Below are positions 27,026-34,945 of a stretch of 49,772 nucleotides of DNA, piece after piece. The notes below the pieces were generated by a model that ran no database searches, was not told where the DNA came from, and worked only from the letters and a program-made list of their open reading frames with translations. The translations under genes were made by a program, and so were the position numbers. Position 1 is the stretch's first letter; every line of letters begins with the position of its first letter. Source of the DNA: Negativicutes bacterium (lineage in GTDB: Bacteria > Bacillota_C > Negativicutes > Sporomusales_B > JARLHX01); contig JARLHX010000294.1 in NCBI GenBank assembly GCA_031292035.1, positions 1 through 49,772 of the forward strand, in the 5' to 3' direction.

Positions 27026-28168
27026 TTATATCACCTCTTTGATCATAGCGATGATTTGCTCTGGAGTAATCATACGGCCGTCGACCCGATTGAAGGGCTT
27101 GACCTGAGCTGGGTAATCCTTTAAGGCCCGTTCGACTTCGCCCACAAGCTGCCCCAAATTCATTTCCGGCACGATGAATGCTTTGGCTTTATGCCCATAT
27201 TTGCGGACAACATCAGCCGGGAAGGGCCATAGGGTCAACGCTTTGATCAAGCCGACCTTCAGCCCCTGCTGCCGGGCTTCTTCGACTGCGCTATAGGCCG
27301 AGCGGGCGGTACAGCCATAGGCGAATACAATGATGTCGGCGTCCTCAGTCATAATCTCTTCTGTCAGCACGATCTCCTGCCGACGGCTTTCCACCTTATC
27401 ATGCAACCGCCTGAGCAGTGAGTCGGCAATCTGATGATTGTTGGTTGCCGGAAATCCGCCTTCGTCGTGGTTGTTGCTGGTCATATGATAGCGGGAACCC
27501 TTGCCATAGTTCATAAAAGGCGGTACTCCGTCTTCGTCTGGCTTGAACGGTAGAAATTCCGCTTCGGTGGCAGTCGCCATCTTCCGGTTGATGATCGTCA
27601 ATTCATCAGGATCTGGCAGAACAACTTTTTCGCGGAGATGTCCGACAACAGAGTCAGACAGCACAATCACTGGAGTCCGAAGCATCTCGGAAAAATTGAC
27701 CGCTTTTATCGTCAAATCGTAGCACTCGTTAACTGTCGAGGGACACAGGACAATAATCGGATGGTCGCCGTGCGTTCCCCAGCGGGCCTGCATTACATCA
27801 CCTTGAGCAGGCAAAGTCGGCAGACCGGTACTCGGGCCACCGCGCTGCACATCGACAACCACACAAGGGATTTCGACCATCGCAGCATAGCCGAGATTTT
27901 CCTGTTTTAACGTAAACCCAGGTCCGCTGGTCGCGGTCAGACTTTTGACTCCGCCGATAGAAGCTCCTATCACCGCTGCCATACTGGCGATTTCATCTTC
28001 CATCTGCAGAAATATTCCACCCACCTGCGGCAAGCGAGCGGCTAAGGTCTCGGTGATCTCGGTCGCCGGAGTAATCGGGTAACCGGCAAAAAATCTTACG
28101 CCAGCGTCAATCGCCGCCTCAGCGCACGCCTCATTTCCTTGCATAAGTCTTGCTTTGCGTTTAGCCAA
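27026..28168 (-). CDS. korA: 2-oxoacid:ferredoxin oxidoreductase alpha subunit
   Basis: 380 aa, containing LMQGNEACAEAAIDAG, the glycine-rich ATSGPGFTLKQENLGYAAM and VDVQRGGPSTGLPT, characteristic of the 2-oxoglutarate/branched 2-oxoacid class. A longer in-frame extension exists, but a TTG at 28168 with GGAGG about 9 nt upstream gives the familiar N-terminus MAKRKARLMQGN and overlaps the end of korD by 8 nt. The class suggests 2-oxoglutarate, giving succinyl-CoA for the adjacent ligase. Confidence 0.92.
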   Translation of the reverse strand: MAKRKARLMQGNEACAEAAIDAGVRFFAGYPITPATEITETLAARLPQVGGIFLQMEDEIASMAAVIGASIGGVKSLTATSGPGFTLKQENLGYAAMVEIPCVVVDVQRGGPSTGLPTLPAQGDVMQARWGTHGDHPIIVLCPSTVNECYDLTIKAVNFSEMLRTPVIVLSDSVVGHLREKVVLPDPDELTIINRKMATATEAEFLPFKPDEDGVPPFMNYGKGSRYHMTSNNHDEGGFPATNNHQIADSLLRRLHDKVESRRQEIVLTEEIMTEDADIIVFAYGCTARSAYSAVEEARQQGLKVGLIKALTLWPFPADVVRKYGHKAKAFIVPEMNLGQLVGEVERALKDYPAQVKPFNRVDGRMITPEQIIAMIKEVI

Positions 28169-28364
28169 CTTTATCTCCCTCCACATCAATAGCAAAATCC
28201 GGGCAACGTAGTTCACACATACGGCAACCAATACAGGCTTCCGGATCAATTACGCTGATTTTACCTGCATCGTCGAAGCCCAGCACTTTCTTTGGACAAT
28301 AAGCGATACATACGCCACACGACTTACACCAGTTGGGCCTGATTTTAAAAACATACTTTCCCAA
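28161..28364 (-). CDS. korD: 2-oxoacid:ferredoxin oxidoreductase ferredoxin (delta) subunit
   Basis: 67 aa with two [4Fe-4S] motifs, CKSCGVCIAYCPKK and CIGCRMCELRCPDF. A TTG start is favoured because GGGAGG stands just upstream and the preceding in-frame residues resemble no delta subunit. It is the first gene of the operon korDABC-sucCD and transfers electrons to ferredoxin. Confidence 0.9.
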   Translation of the reverse strand: MGKYVFKIRPNWCKSCGVCIAYCPKKVLGFDDAGKISVIDPEACIGCRMCELRCPDFAIDVEGDKVG

Positions 28365-28401
28365 AACTATAACCTCCCTCTTGTTGTGGTAAAATTCTAA
28401 A

Positions 28402-28419
28402 GTCATAATGTGATATGAC
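28402..28419. promoter_or_regulatory. 18-bp palindromic operator upstream of korD
   Basis: GTCATAATGTGATATGAC: half-sites GTCATA and TATGAC around a 6-nt centre. An identical copy lies at 29863-29880 before the MFS transporter gene. In both places a CAGGAATT motif lies 22-23 nt further upstream on the minus strand, which may be part of the promoter. The adjacent FadR-type regulator is the prime candidate to bind it. Confidence 0.7.
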
Positions 28420-28519
28420 AACTTTTCTCTGCCGCAAGAAATAATTCCTGCCAATTCCAGTAAAAATTTTTGCCGTTTTGCCTATTCTTTATTTCAGTCA
28501 TATCCACACCACCGAAAAT

Positions 28520-28545
28520 AAAAAAAGGCGGTAAAAACCGCCTTT
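28520..28545 (-). terminator. Terminator of the MFS transporter gene
   Basis: The 9-bp stem AAAGGCGGT/ACCGCCTTT (28524-28532 with 28537-28545) is followed on the minus strand by a T-run, a few bases after the stop codon. Confidence 0.88.
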
Positions 28546-28552
28546 ACGAATG

Positions 28553-29824
28553 TTAACTTTCTGTCAGATAACGATGTTTCAAAGGTTTGTCCGGTTTTAC
28601 AAACTGCCAGACCACTGCCCCCAGTATTGCTACCAGTCCTGTTACGAATATCGCCGAATCCCAGCCATAATATTCTACTACCAGTGCGGTGATCGGAGGT
28701 GCGGTTGCCCCGATTAGGTTACCGCAGAAATTCATCCACCCAGATACAGTACCCGCGAATCTACCGGCAAGATCTGTACAACTGGTCCATGCGGAATTCA
28801 TATTAAAGCCGAGACCCGCCAAGGCAAAGGTCAGCCACATTACAGTCATCCATTTGTCTGTATTTATTGATGCATAGTACAAACCGACGCAACATATCAG
28901 CATCCCTGCTGCGGCAAAGCGAGGACGGATTTTATTCTTGGATACTCCTTTTCTCACCAAATAATCGCTTACAAATGCACAAAACCAGTTGCCTACGACG
29001 ATGCCAAAACTCGGAAGGGCTGCAGCATAGCCCATTTCTTTCAGGGCAAAGTGGCGAGCTTCCAGCAAATAAAGCGGCAGCCAAGAGACAAACATATAAT
29101 TAACATAATTTGCTACACCCAATTGTAAACCGATCGCCCAGAATTGATAAGAACTAAAGAAGTCTTTCCATGGCGGCATCAGTTTTTTATCATCGGTCGA
29201 GTATTCAATACCATCGGCAATATACTGGACCTCAGCATCATTAATCAACGGACTTTCAGACGGATTGTTCCTGATAAGAAGCCAGTAACCAAAGGCTACC
29301 AGTAATCCCAACAGACCAAACGTTATGAATACCGGCCTCCAGCCCCAATTTACCATGATAAACACGGCAAGCGGCATTCCGACAATCGGCCCGCTGTGGG
29401 AGCCCATCAACATAAATCCGACCGCCTTGGCCCGTTCATGTTTGGGAAACCACTTGGAAAACGCCGCGTTACACGCAGGAAACACCGGTGCCTCGCCCAT
29501 GCCAAACAGTGCCCGAACAACGATCCAGGTCCAAAACTGCTGACAGACTGCCGTCAGGGCAGTGAAAACCGACCACCACGAAAGGGCGAAGGGCAAGACT
29601 TTGCGATGCCCCAACCATTCCGTGAGTGTACCAGAAGGCACCATACATAATGCATAAAATACAAAAAATACCGTTTGCATCAAACCAATTTCAATTTTGG
29701 TAAAATGGAACTCCTGCATAATCGCAGGCGCGGTAACTGACAGATTCACCCTGTCCATATAAGACATAAAGGTCATAAGCATGGCAAAAATAGCTAACAT
29801 CCACCGATAATTGGTTCTCTTCAT
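28553..29824 (-). CDS. MFS transporter, anion:cation symporter type
   Basis: 423 aa with about 12 membrane segments. MSYMDRVNLSVTAPAIM at the first helix and GMGEAPVFPACNAAFSKWF are typical of the ACS branch that carries organic anions such as sugar acids, tartrate and hexuronates. An AGGAGG site precedes the ATG. It has its own terminator and an upstream palindrome identical to that of the kor operon, so it is probably the uptake system co-regulated with kor-suc-lar-glc. The substrate is unknown. Confidence 0.88.
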   Translation of the reverse strand: MKRTNYRWMLAIFAMLMTFMSYMDRVNLSVTAPAIMQEFHFTKIEIGLMQTVFFVFYALCMVPSGTLTEWLGHRKVLPFALSWWSVFTALTAVCQQFWTWIVVRALFGMGEAPVFPACNAAFSKWFPKHERAKAVGFMLMGSHSGPIVGMPLAVFIMVNWGWRPVFITFGLLGLLVAFGYWLLIRNNPSESPLINDAEVQYIADGIEYSTDDKKLMPPWKDFFSSYQFWAIGLQLGVANYVNYMFVSWLPLYLLEARHFALKEMGYAAALPSFGIVVGNWFCAFVSDYLVRKGVSKNKIRPRFAAAGMLICCVGLYYASINTDKWMTVMWLTFALAGLGFNMNSAWTSCTDLAGRFAGTVSGWMNFCGNLIGATAPPITALVVEYYGWDSAIFVTGLVAILGAVVWQFVKPDKPLKHRYLTES

Positions 29825-29862
29825 TCCGACGCCCTCCTCGTGTCCTGGGGGTTGACCCCTAA

Positions 29863-29880
29863 GTCATAATGTGATATGAC
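29863..29880. promoter_or_regulatory. 18-bp palindromic operator upstream of the MFS gene
   Basis: Identical to the copy at 28402-28419, and flanking bases also agree (AA before, ACTTT shortly after). It lies 40 bp before the start codon, where a bound repressor could block transcription. Confidence 0.7.
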
Positions 29881-29977
29881 GACTTTCGCAATATAGTCGT
29901 AAAATTCCTGCAATTTTCAGGGATTTTTTTCACGAGTTTACATCCCTCCTTTCTTCGTTCCATTGCTACAGCAAGTG

Positions 29978-30214
29978 TCAGCCGCCACCAACAGCCGGGA
30001 ATAGCCCCACTCGGTCGCCGTCGTGCAAAACTTTTTCTAAAGGACTATTCACACCATTCACCATCAGCACATGAACCTCAGTTGGGTTAATGCCTACCTT
30101 ACCAAGCAAATCTAAACAAGTGCCGCCGTCCGGCAGATCTACCGTCAACACCCCACCCGGATTTCCCGGCGCCCACCGCCTTAGTACTGCATATAACCGC
30201 ACTTCAATACTCAC
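29978..30214 (-). CDS. MoaD/ThiS-like ubiquitin-fold protein
   Basis: 78 aa starting at a GTG with AGGAGG 7 nt upstream. The open frame extends further but has no better ribosome site. The sequence has the beta-grasp pattern and the diglycine tail (FPAVGGG) needed for adenylation and sulfur transfer. In anaerobes such proteins often accompany tungsten or molybdenum oxidoreductases. No E1-like MoeB gene or pterin enzyme is adjacent. It is separated from the MFS gene by the operator region, so it is probably not in the same transcript. Confidence 0.75.
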   Translation of the reverse strand: MSIEVRLYAVLRRWAPGNPGGVLTVDLPDGGTCLDLLGKVGINPTEVHVLMVNGVNSPLEKVLHDGDRVGLFPAVGGG

Positions 30215-30497
30215 CCAGCGTCCTCCTAAGAACAATTTCATGTTTGGATCCAACAATAATGTAATGAGCTGTATATTTATTCTGACACTTTATAGCTATA
30301 TGATGAAAACTCCTCCTTGAGGTCCGAAAAATTTACATTGAATGGAAAGCTTATCGACGAAATCAAGCTTGAGCAGACGTTGTCTCACATTCCATTTTCA
30401 TTGCAGAATATACATGTATAATGACGAGACAAACAACCAATTCATCGCCCCGTTCAACGAAACACTTTGAGAAATAATGCTGTATAGCTTATATTGC

Positions 30498-30524
30498 AAA
30501 AAAAAACACCCCTCAGGGGTGTTT
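30498..30524 (-). terminator. Terminator of dacF
   Basis: AAACACCCC (30504-30512) pairs with GGGGTGTTT (30516-30524) around TCA, followed on the minus strand by nine T residues immediately after the dacF stop. The rest of the 30257-30528 gap shows no gene. Confidence 0.9.
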
Positions 30525-30528
30525 CATA

Positions 30529-31671
30529 TTAGGCGAAATTTCGCAAAATAAAGGTGAAAAAACTCCAAAGCGAACCCCATATCAGTCCGAAAAAGGATCT
30601 TCGATCAGCCTGATCGGCAGCCACCAGATCAACTGAAGCAATTTCGGCGTTCTTGTAATACGTCTTAACTACCCCAAGTTTTTGACCCACTGCCACTGGT
30701 GCTTCTACCCGGTTGGGAGCAACTACCACCGTCGAAAAGCTGTCTTTGTCATCATCCGACACCGGGACGTTGACGTCGGCGGTCGCGACCAGCCTTACCA
30801 AATCGGTTTTGCCGTCATCAATCCGAATGGTCTTGAGAATATCTCCCTGGTTGATCATCCGAACCGGCTGCACTTGGCTAAAGCCGAAATCAAGGAGTTT
30901 CATAGAGTCATCCCACATCCGGTCGCTGTCCAGCACTACCGCCACAAGTTGCAGGCCACCCCGCTTGGCGCCAGAAACCAGGCAGCGTCCAGCCGCATCG
31001 GTATAGCCGGTTTTTACGCCATTGGCACCATCGTAAAGCCATAACAGCTTATTCTCATTATACAGGTCACGGTTATGATCCTTGCCTTGCCAAGGCAATG
31101 TCAAATGTTGGGTGCTAACAATTTTGGCAAACAAGGGGTTTTTATATCCGTAGGCGGCAATCCGCGCTAGGTCGGCAGCGGTTGAATAATGATTGACGTC
31201 AGGCAGACCGCTTGAATTGGTGAAATTGGTATTGACGGCACCGATCGCATGGGCTTTTTCGGTCATCCGGCGGGCAAAGGCGTCCACCGAACCGGCAATA
31301 TGTTCGGCTACCGCCACCGTGGCGTCGTTTCCGGAAATCAGCATCATTCCATACAGCATATCCTGTAGTTTTAGCCTCTCCCCCGCCTGGAGCCAGAGGG
31401 ACGATCCTTCGGTATTGGCAGCATTGACGCTGGCAGTGACCACATCGTTGAGGTTACCCTGCTCCAGCGCCAGAATCAGGGTCATCATTTTCGTTGTGCT
31501 GGCAGGATAGCGGCGATCATCGGCATTTTTACTGTAAAGAATCTTGCCTGTAGATGCTTCGATAACAATAGCGGATTTCGCCGAAATATCCGGCAGTCTG
31601 GCTGCCGCCAGTGCAATCTGGGGAATAAGCAGCATGAAAGCCAAGAGTGCTATCAGTGTACGTTTCAGCAT
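30529..31671 (-). CDS. dacF: D-alanyl-D-alanine carboxypeptidase (DacF type)
   Basis: 380 aa with a signal peptide (MLKRTLIALLAFMLLIPQIALAA) and the three penicillin-binding motifs: S58-T-T-K61, SGN in MLISGNDA, and KTG in GVKTGYTDAAG. It trims peptidoglycan stem peptides outside the cytoplasmic membrane. A frame extends upstream to 31749, but the promoter at 31712-31740 lies within it, so the start at 31671 after AAGGG is preferred. A C-terminal domain and a hydrophobic tail (FFGLIWGSLWSFFTFILR) anchor it to the membrane. It is transcribed alone. Confidence 0.92.
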   Translation of the reverse strand: MLKRTLIALLAFMLLIPQIALAAARLPDISAKSAIVIEASTGKILYSKNADDRRYPASTTKMMTLILALEQGNLNDVVTASVNAANTEGSSLWLQAGERLKLQDMLYGMMLISGNDATVAVAEHIAGSVDAFARRMTEKAHAIGAVNTNFTNSSGLPDVNHYSTAADLARIAAYGYKNPLFAKIVSTQHLTLPWQGKDHNRDLYNENKLLWLYDGANGVKTGYTDAAGRCLVSGAKRGGLQLVAVVLDSDRMWDDSMKLLDFGFSQVQPVRMINQGDILKTIRIDDGKTDLVRLVATADVNVPVSDDDKDSFSTVVVAPNRVEAPVAVGQKLGVVKTYYKNAEIASVDLVAADQADRRSFFGLIWGSLWSFFTFILRNFA

Positions 31672-31711
31672 AAACAGCCCTTTCCCGAACAAGTATGGCA
31701 AGCTAATAAAT

Positions 31712-31740
31712 ATTATACCTATCTTTTTCCCCATCGTCAA
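31712..31740 (-). promoter_or_regulatory. Sigma-A promoter of dacF
   Basis: TTGACG, 17 nt, TATAAT on the minus strand (31740-31735 and 31717-31712). The start site would be near 31705, 35 nt before the dacF ATG. Confidence 0.8.
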
Positions 31741-31803
31741 AGCCCCCATACATGATTGTCGGCGGCTCAGGAAATAATAATGCCATGTTAAGGAGGTGAT
31801 ATC

Positions 31804-31992
31804 ATGGAATTGCTCGATATTAAAACGGCGCTACGCACCACCCTGACGCAAAAACAGGAGCTTGTAAGAGATTACCAGACCTTTGCAGAGCAAATTGACA
31901 ATCCCGAAGTTTCCAAAATGTACCGCCATTTTGCAGAAGCAGAAGGTCTTCACGCTACACAAATCAGAGAAAAATTAACCCAAATCACTTGA
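31804..31992 (+). CDS. Small helical protein, ferritin-like motif
   Basis: 62 aa, entirely helical in character (MELLDIKTALRTTLTQKQEL...) with an EGLHATQIRE segment that resembles an E-x-x-H metal motif of rubrerythrin-like helices, but only half of such a site is present. The ribosome site AAGGAGGTGAT is almost ideal. It is divergent from dacF and followed by a hairpin at 32078-32112. I do not recognise its function. Confidence 0.7.
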   Translation: MELLDIKTALRTTLTQKQELVRDYQTFAEQIDNPEVSKMYRHFAEAEGLHATQIREKLTQIT

Positions 31993-32077
31993 AACATATT
32001 CCAATATATGTAGCATCTTACTGGCTGATGTCGGCAAGCTTTGCCAATCAAAACACATATTCGCGAGATGATTAAAT

Positions 32078-32112
32078 AAAATCGGCCCTGCTGTTAAAAC
32101 AGGGTCGATTTT
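32078..32112. terminator. Terminator between convergent genes
   Basis: AAAATCGGCCCTG and CAGGGTCGATTTT form a 13-bp stem with one wobble pair between the 62-aa gene and the DASS transporter gene. T-rich sequence lies on both sides. Confidence 0.7.
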
Positions 32113-32150
32113 ATTAATTATTCTTCAGCGTTAGATAACGGCTCCGTGGG

Positions 32151-33554
32151 TCACCATAAACCCATCACTTTCCACCAACTCAGCCCGACACCAACATAAA
32201 TCGTTAAGGCCACAACGGTAACAATATGTCCTATTTTCCACCAAGTGGCCTGATCGACGTACCCCGGGCCGAACAGGATTGGCCCCACCGCGTTGCCATA
32301 ATGGGTCATCAGACTGGCGATCTGCGATGACGCGCCAACCAGCAGCACTAGTGGGATCACCGGAAGTTCGGCGACCATCCCCAGCGTGTATAAGACCGGT
32401 ACGAAGGTGGCCACAAATGCTGCGGTGGAGGCAAACAGATAACGAACTACCACCCCCATGAGTACCAGGCCGATCATGACGCCGATCTTGTTCATACCGA
32501 CAAAATTTACGTTTTGCGCCAATACTTTTCCGAGCCAGACGAAAAAGCCGGCCTTGTTAAGGCCGTTAGCCAGCGAAATGATTCCAGCGTACCAAATAAA
32601 GGTACTCCAGGCGCTTTTACATTCCAAAACCTTGTGCCAGGTGATGACGCCGATAAGCAGACTGACGGCCACAAAACCGATGGCGATGCCAGAAGGATCA
32701 AGCTTGGTGATTGTACCTGTAGCCCAACCAATGATGGCCAGAAGAAAAAGAAAGGCCAATTTTTTCTCGTTTGCAGTCATAAGACCAAGTTTCTCAAAAC
32801 CTTTTGCGGCGATCGCCTTGTTGTCGACCACCTTTATTTCCGGTGGATAGATTTTGTAGACAAGATAAGGAATAATCATCAGAGTAAGAATTCCCGGGAT
32901 AAACATGGCCACCGCCCATTGCATCCAAGAGACGTCGGCATTCATAATATTTTTGGCGAAGGCGAGGTTCATCGGGTGGATGGCTCCGGCAGTAATGAAC
33001 ATGGTGGCAGTAACCAGACTGATTTGATACAGAAGAACCATAAAATAAGAGCCGATACGCCGGGCGGTCGGGCCTGGGGTGGAGTCTAGGGTAACAGCAA
33101 GACTTTGAAATATGGGGAAGATCAATCCTCCGGTGCGAGCAGTATTGGACGGTGTGGCCGGTGCTAAAACCAAATCGGAAATGGCAGCGACATACCCTAG
33201 TCCCAGACTAGTGCGGCCCAGTTTACCTATCAGTAAATAAGAAATGCGACTGCCAAGACCTGTCTCGACAAAACATTGACCGATGATGAACGCCGCGAAA
33301 ACCAACCATGGCACCGTTTCAGCAAAACCGGACAATGCTGTGGCTATTTGCTTGAAACAAAGCGCTGTGACCGCCAGGGCTGTGAGCAGCACTACTGGTT
33401 CAGGCACCGGTTTGAGCATCAGACCAAGTACCGCGCCAAGATAAACCGCCAGCAGCTGCCAGGCCAGCAAGGTCAGCCCAGGGGGAACTGGGGTTAGCAA
33501 AACGGCCACTGGAATGGCAATACAGACCAGACCTTTGACGAGATTCCGATTCAT
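32151..33554 (-). CDS. DASS-family di-/tricarboxylate transporter
   Basis: 467 aa with about 12 membrane segments and the family signatures APATPSNTARTGGLIFPI and FASTAAFVATFVPVLY, each containing the S-N-T/S-T-A sodium and carboxylate binding region of CitT/SLC13-type carriers. It exchanges or co-transports carboxylates such as citrate, tartrate, malate or aconitate. AGGAGG precedes the ATG. It lies 47 bp downstream of the PrpF-family isomerase gene and may share its transcript, so it probably imports the isomerase substrate. Confidence 0.9.
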   Translation of the reverse strand: MNRNLVKGLVCIAIPVAVLLTPVPPGLTLLAWQLLAVYLGAVLGLMLKPVPEPVVLLTALAVTALCFKQIATALSGFAETVPWLVFAAFIIGQCFVETGLGSRISYLLIGKLGRTSLGLGYVAAISDLVLAPATPSNTARTGGLIFPIFQSLAVTLDSTPGPTARRIGSYFMVLLYQISLVTATMFITAGAIHPMNLAFAKNIMNADVSWMQWAVAMFIPGILTLMIIPYLVYKIYPPEIKVVDNKAIAAKGFEKLGLMTANEKKLAFLFLLAIIGWATGTITKLDPSGIAIGFVAVSLLIGVITWHKVLECKSAWSTFIWYAGIISLANGLNKAGFFVWLGKVLAQNVNFVGMNKIGVMIGLVLMGVVVRYLFASTAAFVATFVPVLYTLGMVAELPVIPLVLLVGASSQIASLMTHYGNAVGPILFGPGYVDQATWWKIGHIVTVVALTIYVGVGLSWWKVMGLW

Positions 33555-33601
33555 TCCGCACCCTCCTTAAATATAATACATGCTTCCGGAACTCAGCCGG
33601 T

Positions 33602-34768
33602 TTAATACCGGCTTTCCGCCTCTAAATATATACTTTTCGGAACATAAACACAGCCTTCCATGATTCGACGAGCCGTCCGGGCTACACCAGCCATCTCCAG
33701 ATCCAGTCCGGTCGGCGTTTTCTTTAACTGGATAACGAATTCAGCCACGCCGGATGGATGTCCCACCCGAACGAGCCCCGTTTTTTTCACATCTGGCCGG
33801 ACCACTTCATTGACCACCGTTCCCTCGATCAGCGCCGCGGTAGCCAAACAGATCCCACCGGTCACGGCATAGGCTTTGTGCATCACTGCGAGAGCCATGG
33901 TCCTGGCTAATAGATCAACTTCATCTGCTTTCACGATTTCACCGGTAATAGAGCTATAGTCCACAGCTTCGGATACGAACGCCATTTTTGGCACCGCTGG
34001 ACCCACCTCGGCCTTGGTCGCCGCCAGACCCATCATCACCGCAGCGGTAGTGCGGATGTCTTCCATCACTCGGAGGATCTCCGGGGAGGTCTCGGTATCA
34101 GTCGGCAATTCTCTGCCAGTCAGACCGATATCCGCAGCTTTGACAAATACGGCCGGATTGGCGGCGTCGACCAGGCTGACCCGTACTTTTTTCCCACTGG
34201 ACAACGTCATTTCATCGACAACATTGCCGGTAGGAAGCAGTTTACCAGTCTTTGATCCTGCCGAATTAATAAAATTCAGCGCAATCTTGGCCCCACTCCC
34301 TGGCACACCACTGATCTCGTAATCTCCCTCAGTCACAACTTCACCGCCGAGAACTGGGACGGCGGCTTCGATCACCTTTTTTGTATTGGTATTATAAATC
34401 CTCACTGTTGTGATCGGCTCTGATGCGGCTACCATCCCCTGCTCAATCGCGAAAGGCCCGACACCGGACGAGATATTGCCACAGTTTCCATCATAATCCA
34501 CCGACGCCTCCTGGATTCCTACATAGCCGAAGGTATAATCGACATCAACATTTTCCCGCGTCGAGGGCGCGATGATTGCCACTTTACTGGTCAGCGGATC
34601 AGCGCCACCCAGACCATTAATCTGTCGCCCGTCCGGACTGCCAAAAATGCTCAAGATGACCGCATCACGAAGTTCCGGCTCACTCGGCAGATCAGCCGCC
34701 ATCAGGTAAACTCCCTTACTGGTGCCACCCCGAATAATCACTGCCGGAATTTTCACGTATTCTCGCAT
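33602..34768 (-). CDS. PrpF-family isomerase
   Basis: 388 aa with the two-domain diaminopimelate-epimerase-like fold of PrpF (IIRGGTSKGVYLMAADLP, NGLGGADPLTSKVAII, CGNISSGVGPFAIEQG). Family members isomerise double bonds in tricarboxylic and related acids: 2-methylaconitate, 4-oxalomesaconate, or methylitaconate. No acnD, prpC or nicotinate pathway genes accompany it. The adjacent transporter and LysR regulator suggest a stand-alone uptake and isomerisation module. GGGGGAG lies close before the ATG at 34768; an upstream ATG is less well placed. Confidence 0.85.
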   Translation of the reverse strand: MREYVKIPAVIIRGGTSKGVYLMAADLPSEPELRDAVILSIFGSPDGRQINGLGGADPLTSKVAIIAPSTRENVDVDYTFGYVGIQEASVDYDGNCGNISSGVGPFAIEQGMVAASEPITTVRIYNTNTKKVIEAAVPVLGGEVVTEGDYEISGVPGSGAKIALNFINSAGSKTGKLLPTGNVVDEMTLSSGKKVRVSLVDAANPAVFVKAADIGLTGRELPTDTETSPEILRVMEDIRTTAAVMMGLAATKAEVGPAVPKMAFVSEAVDYSSITGEIVKADEVDLLARTMALAVMHKAYAVTGGICLATAALIEGTVVNEVVRPDVKKTGLVRVGHPSGVAEFVIQLKKTPTGLDLEMAGVARTARRIMEGCVYVPKSIYLEAESRY

Positions 34769-34863
34769 ACTCTCTCCCCCACGCTGGTTCAGCTTTTGCC
34801 GATCCAACGACCTAATATGTAAAGAATAAAGAAATTGATTGAATTTTTCATAAATACTATATT

Positions 34864-34891
34864 ACAATAAGCATAATAAATATAATATTGT
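34864..34891. promoter_or_regulatory. Inverted repeat in the divergent LysR-prpF region
   Basis: ACAATA and TATTGT are separated by 16 nt in an AT-rich 177-bp divergent intergenic region. It could be a LysR binding site, but AT richness makes chance likely. Confidence 0.3.
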
Positions 34892-34945
34892 TTTTCTATT
34901 GTTTTTTATAATTTATTTCTATCGAGTAAACTCACGAGGTATTTT

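Noticed and set aside
28425..28465. TGGCAGG...TTGC upstream of korD, like a sigma-54 promoter.
   Set aside because: The distance between the two elements is about five bases too long for RpoN.
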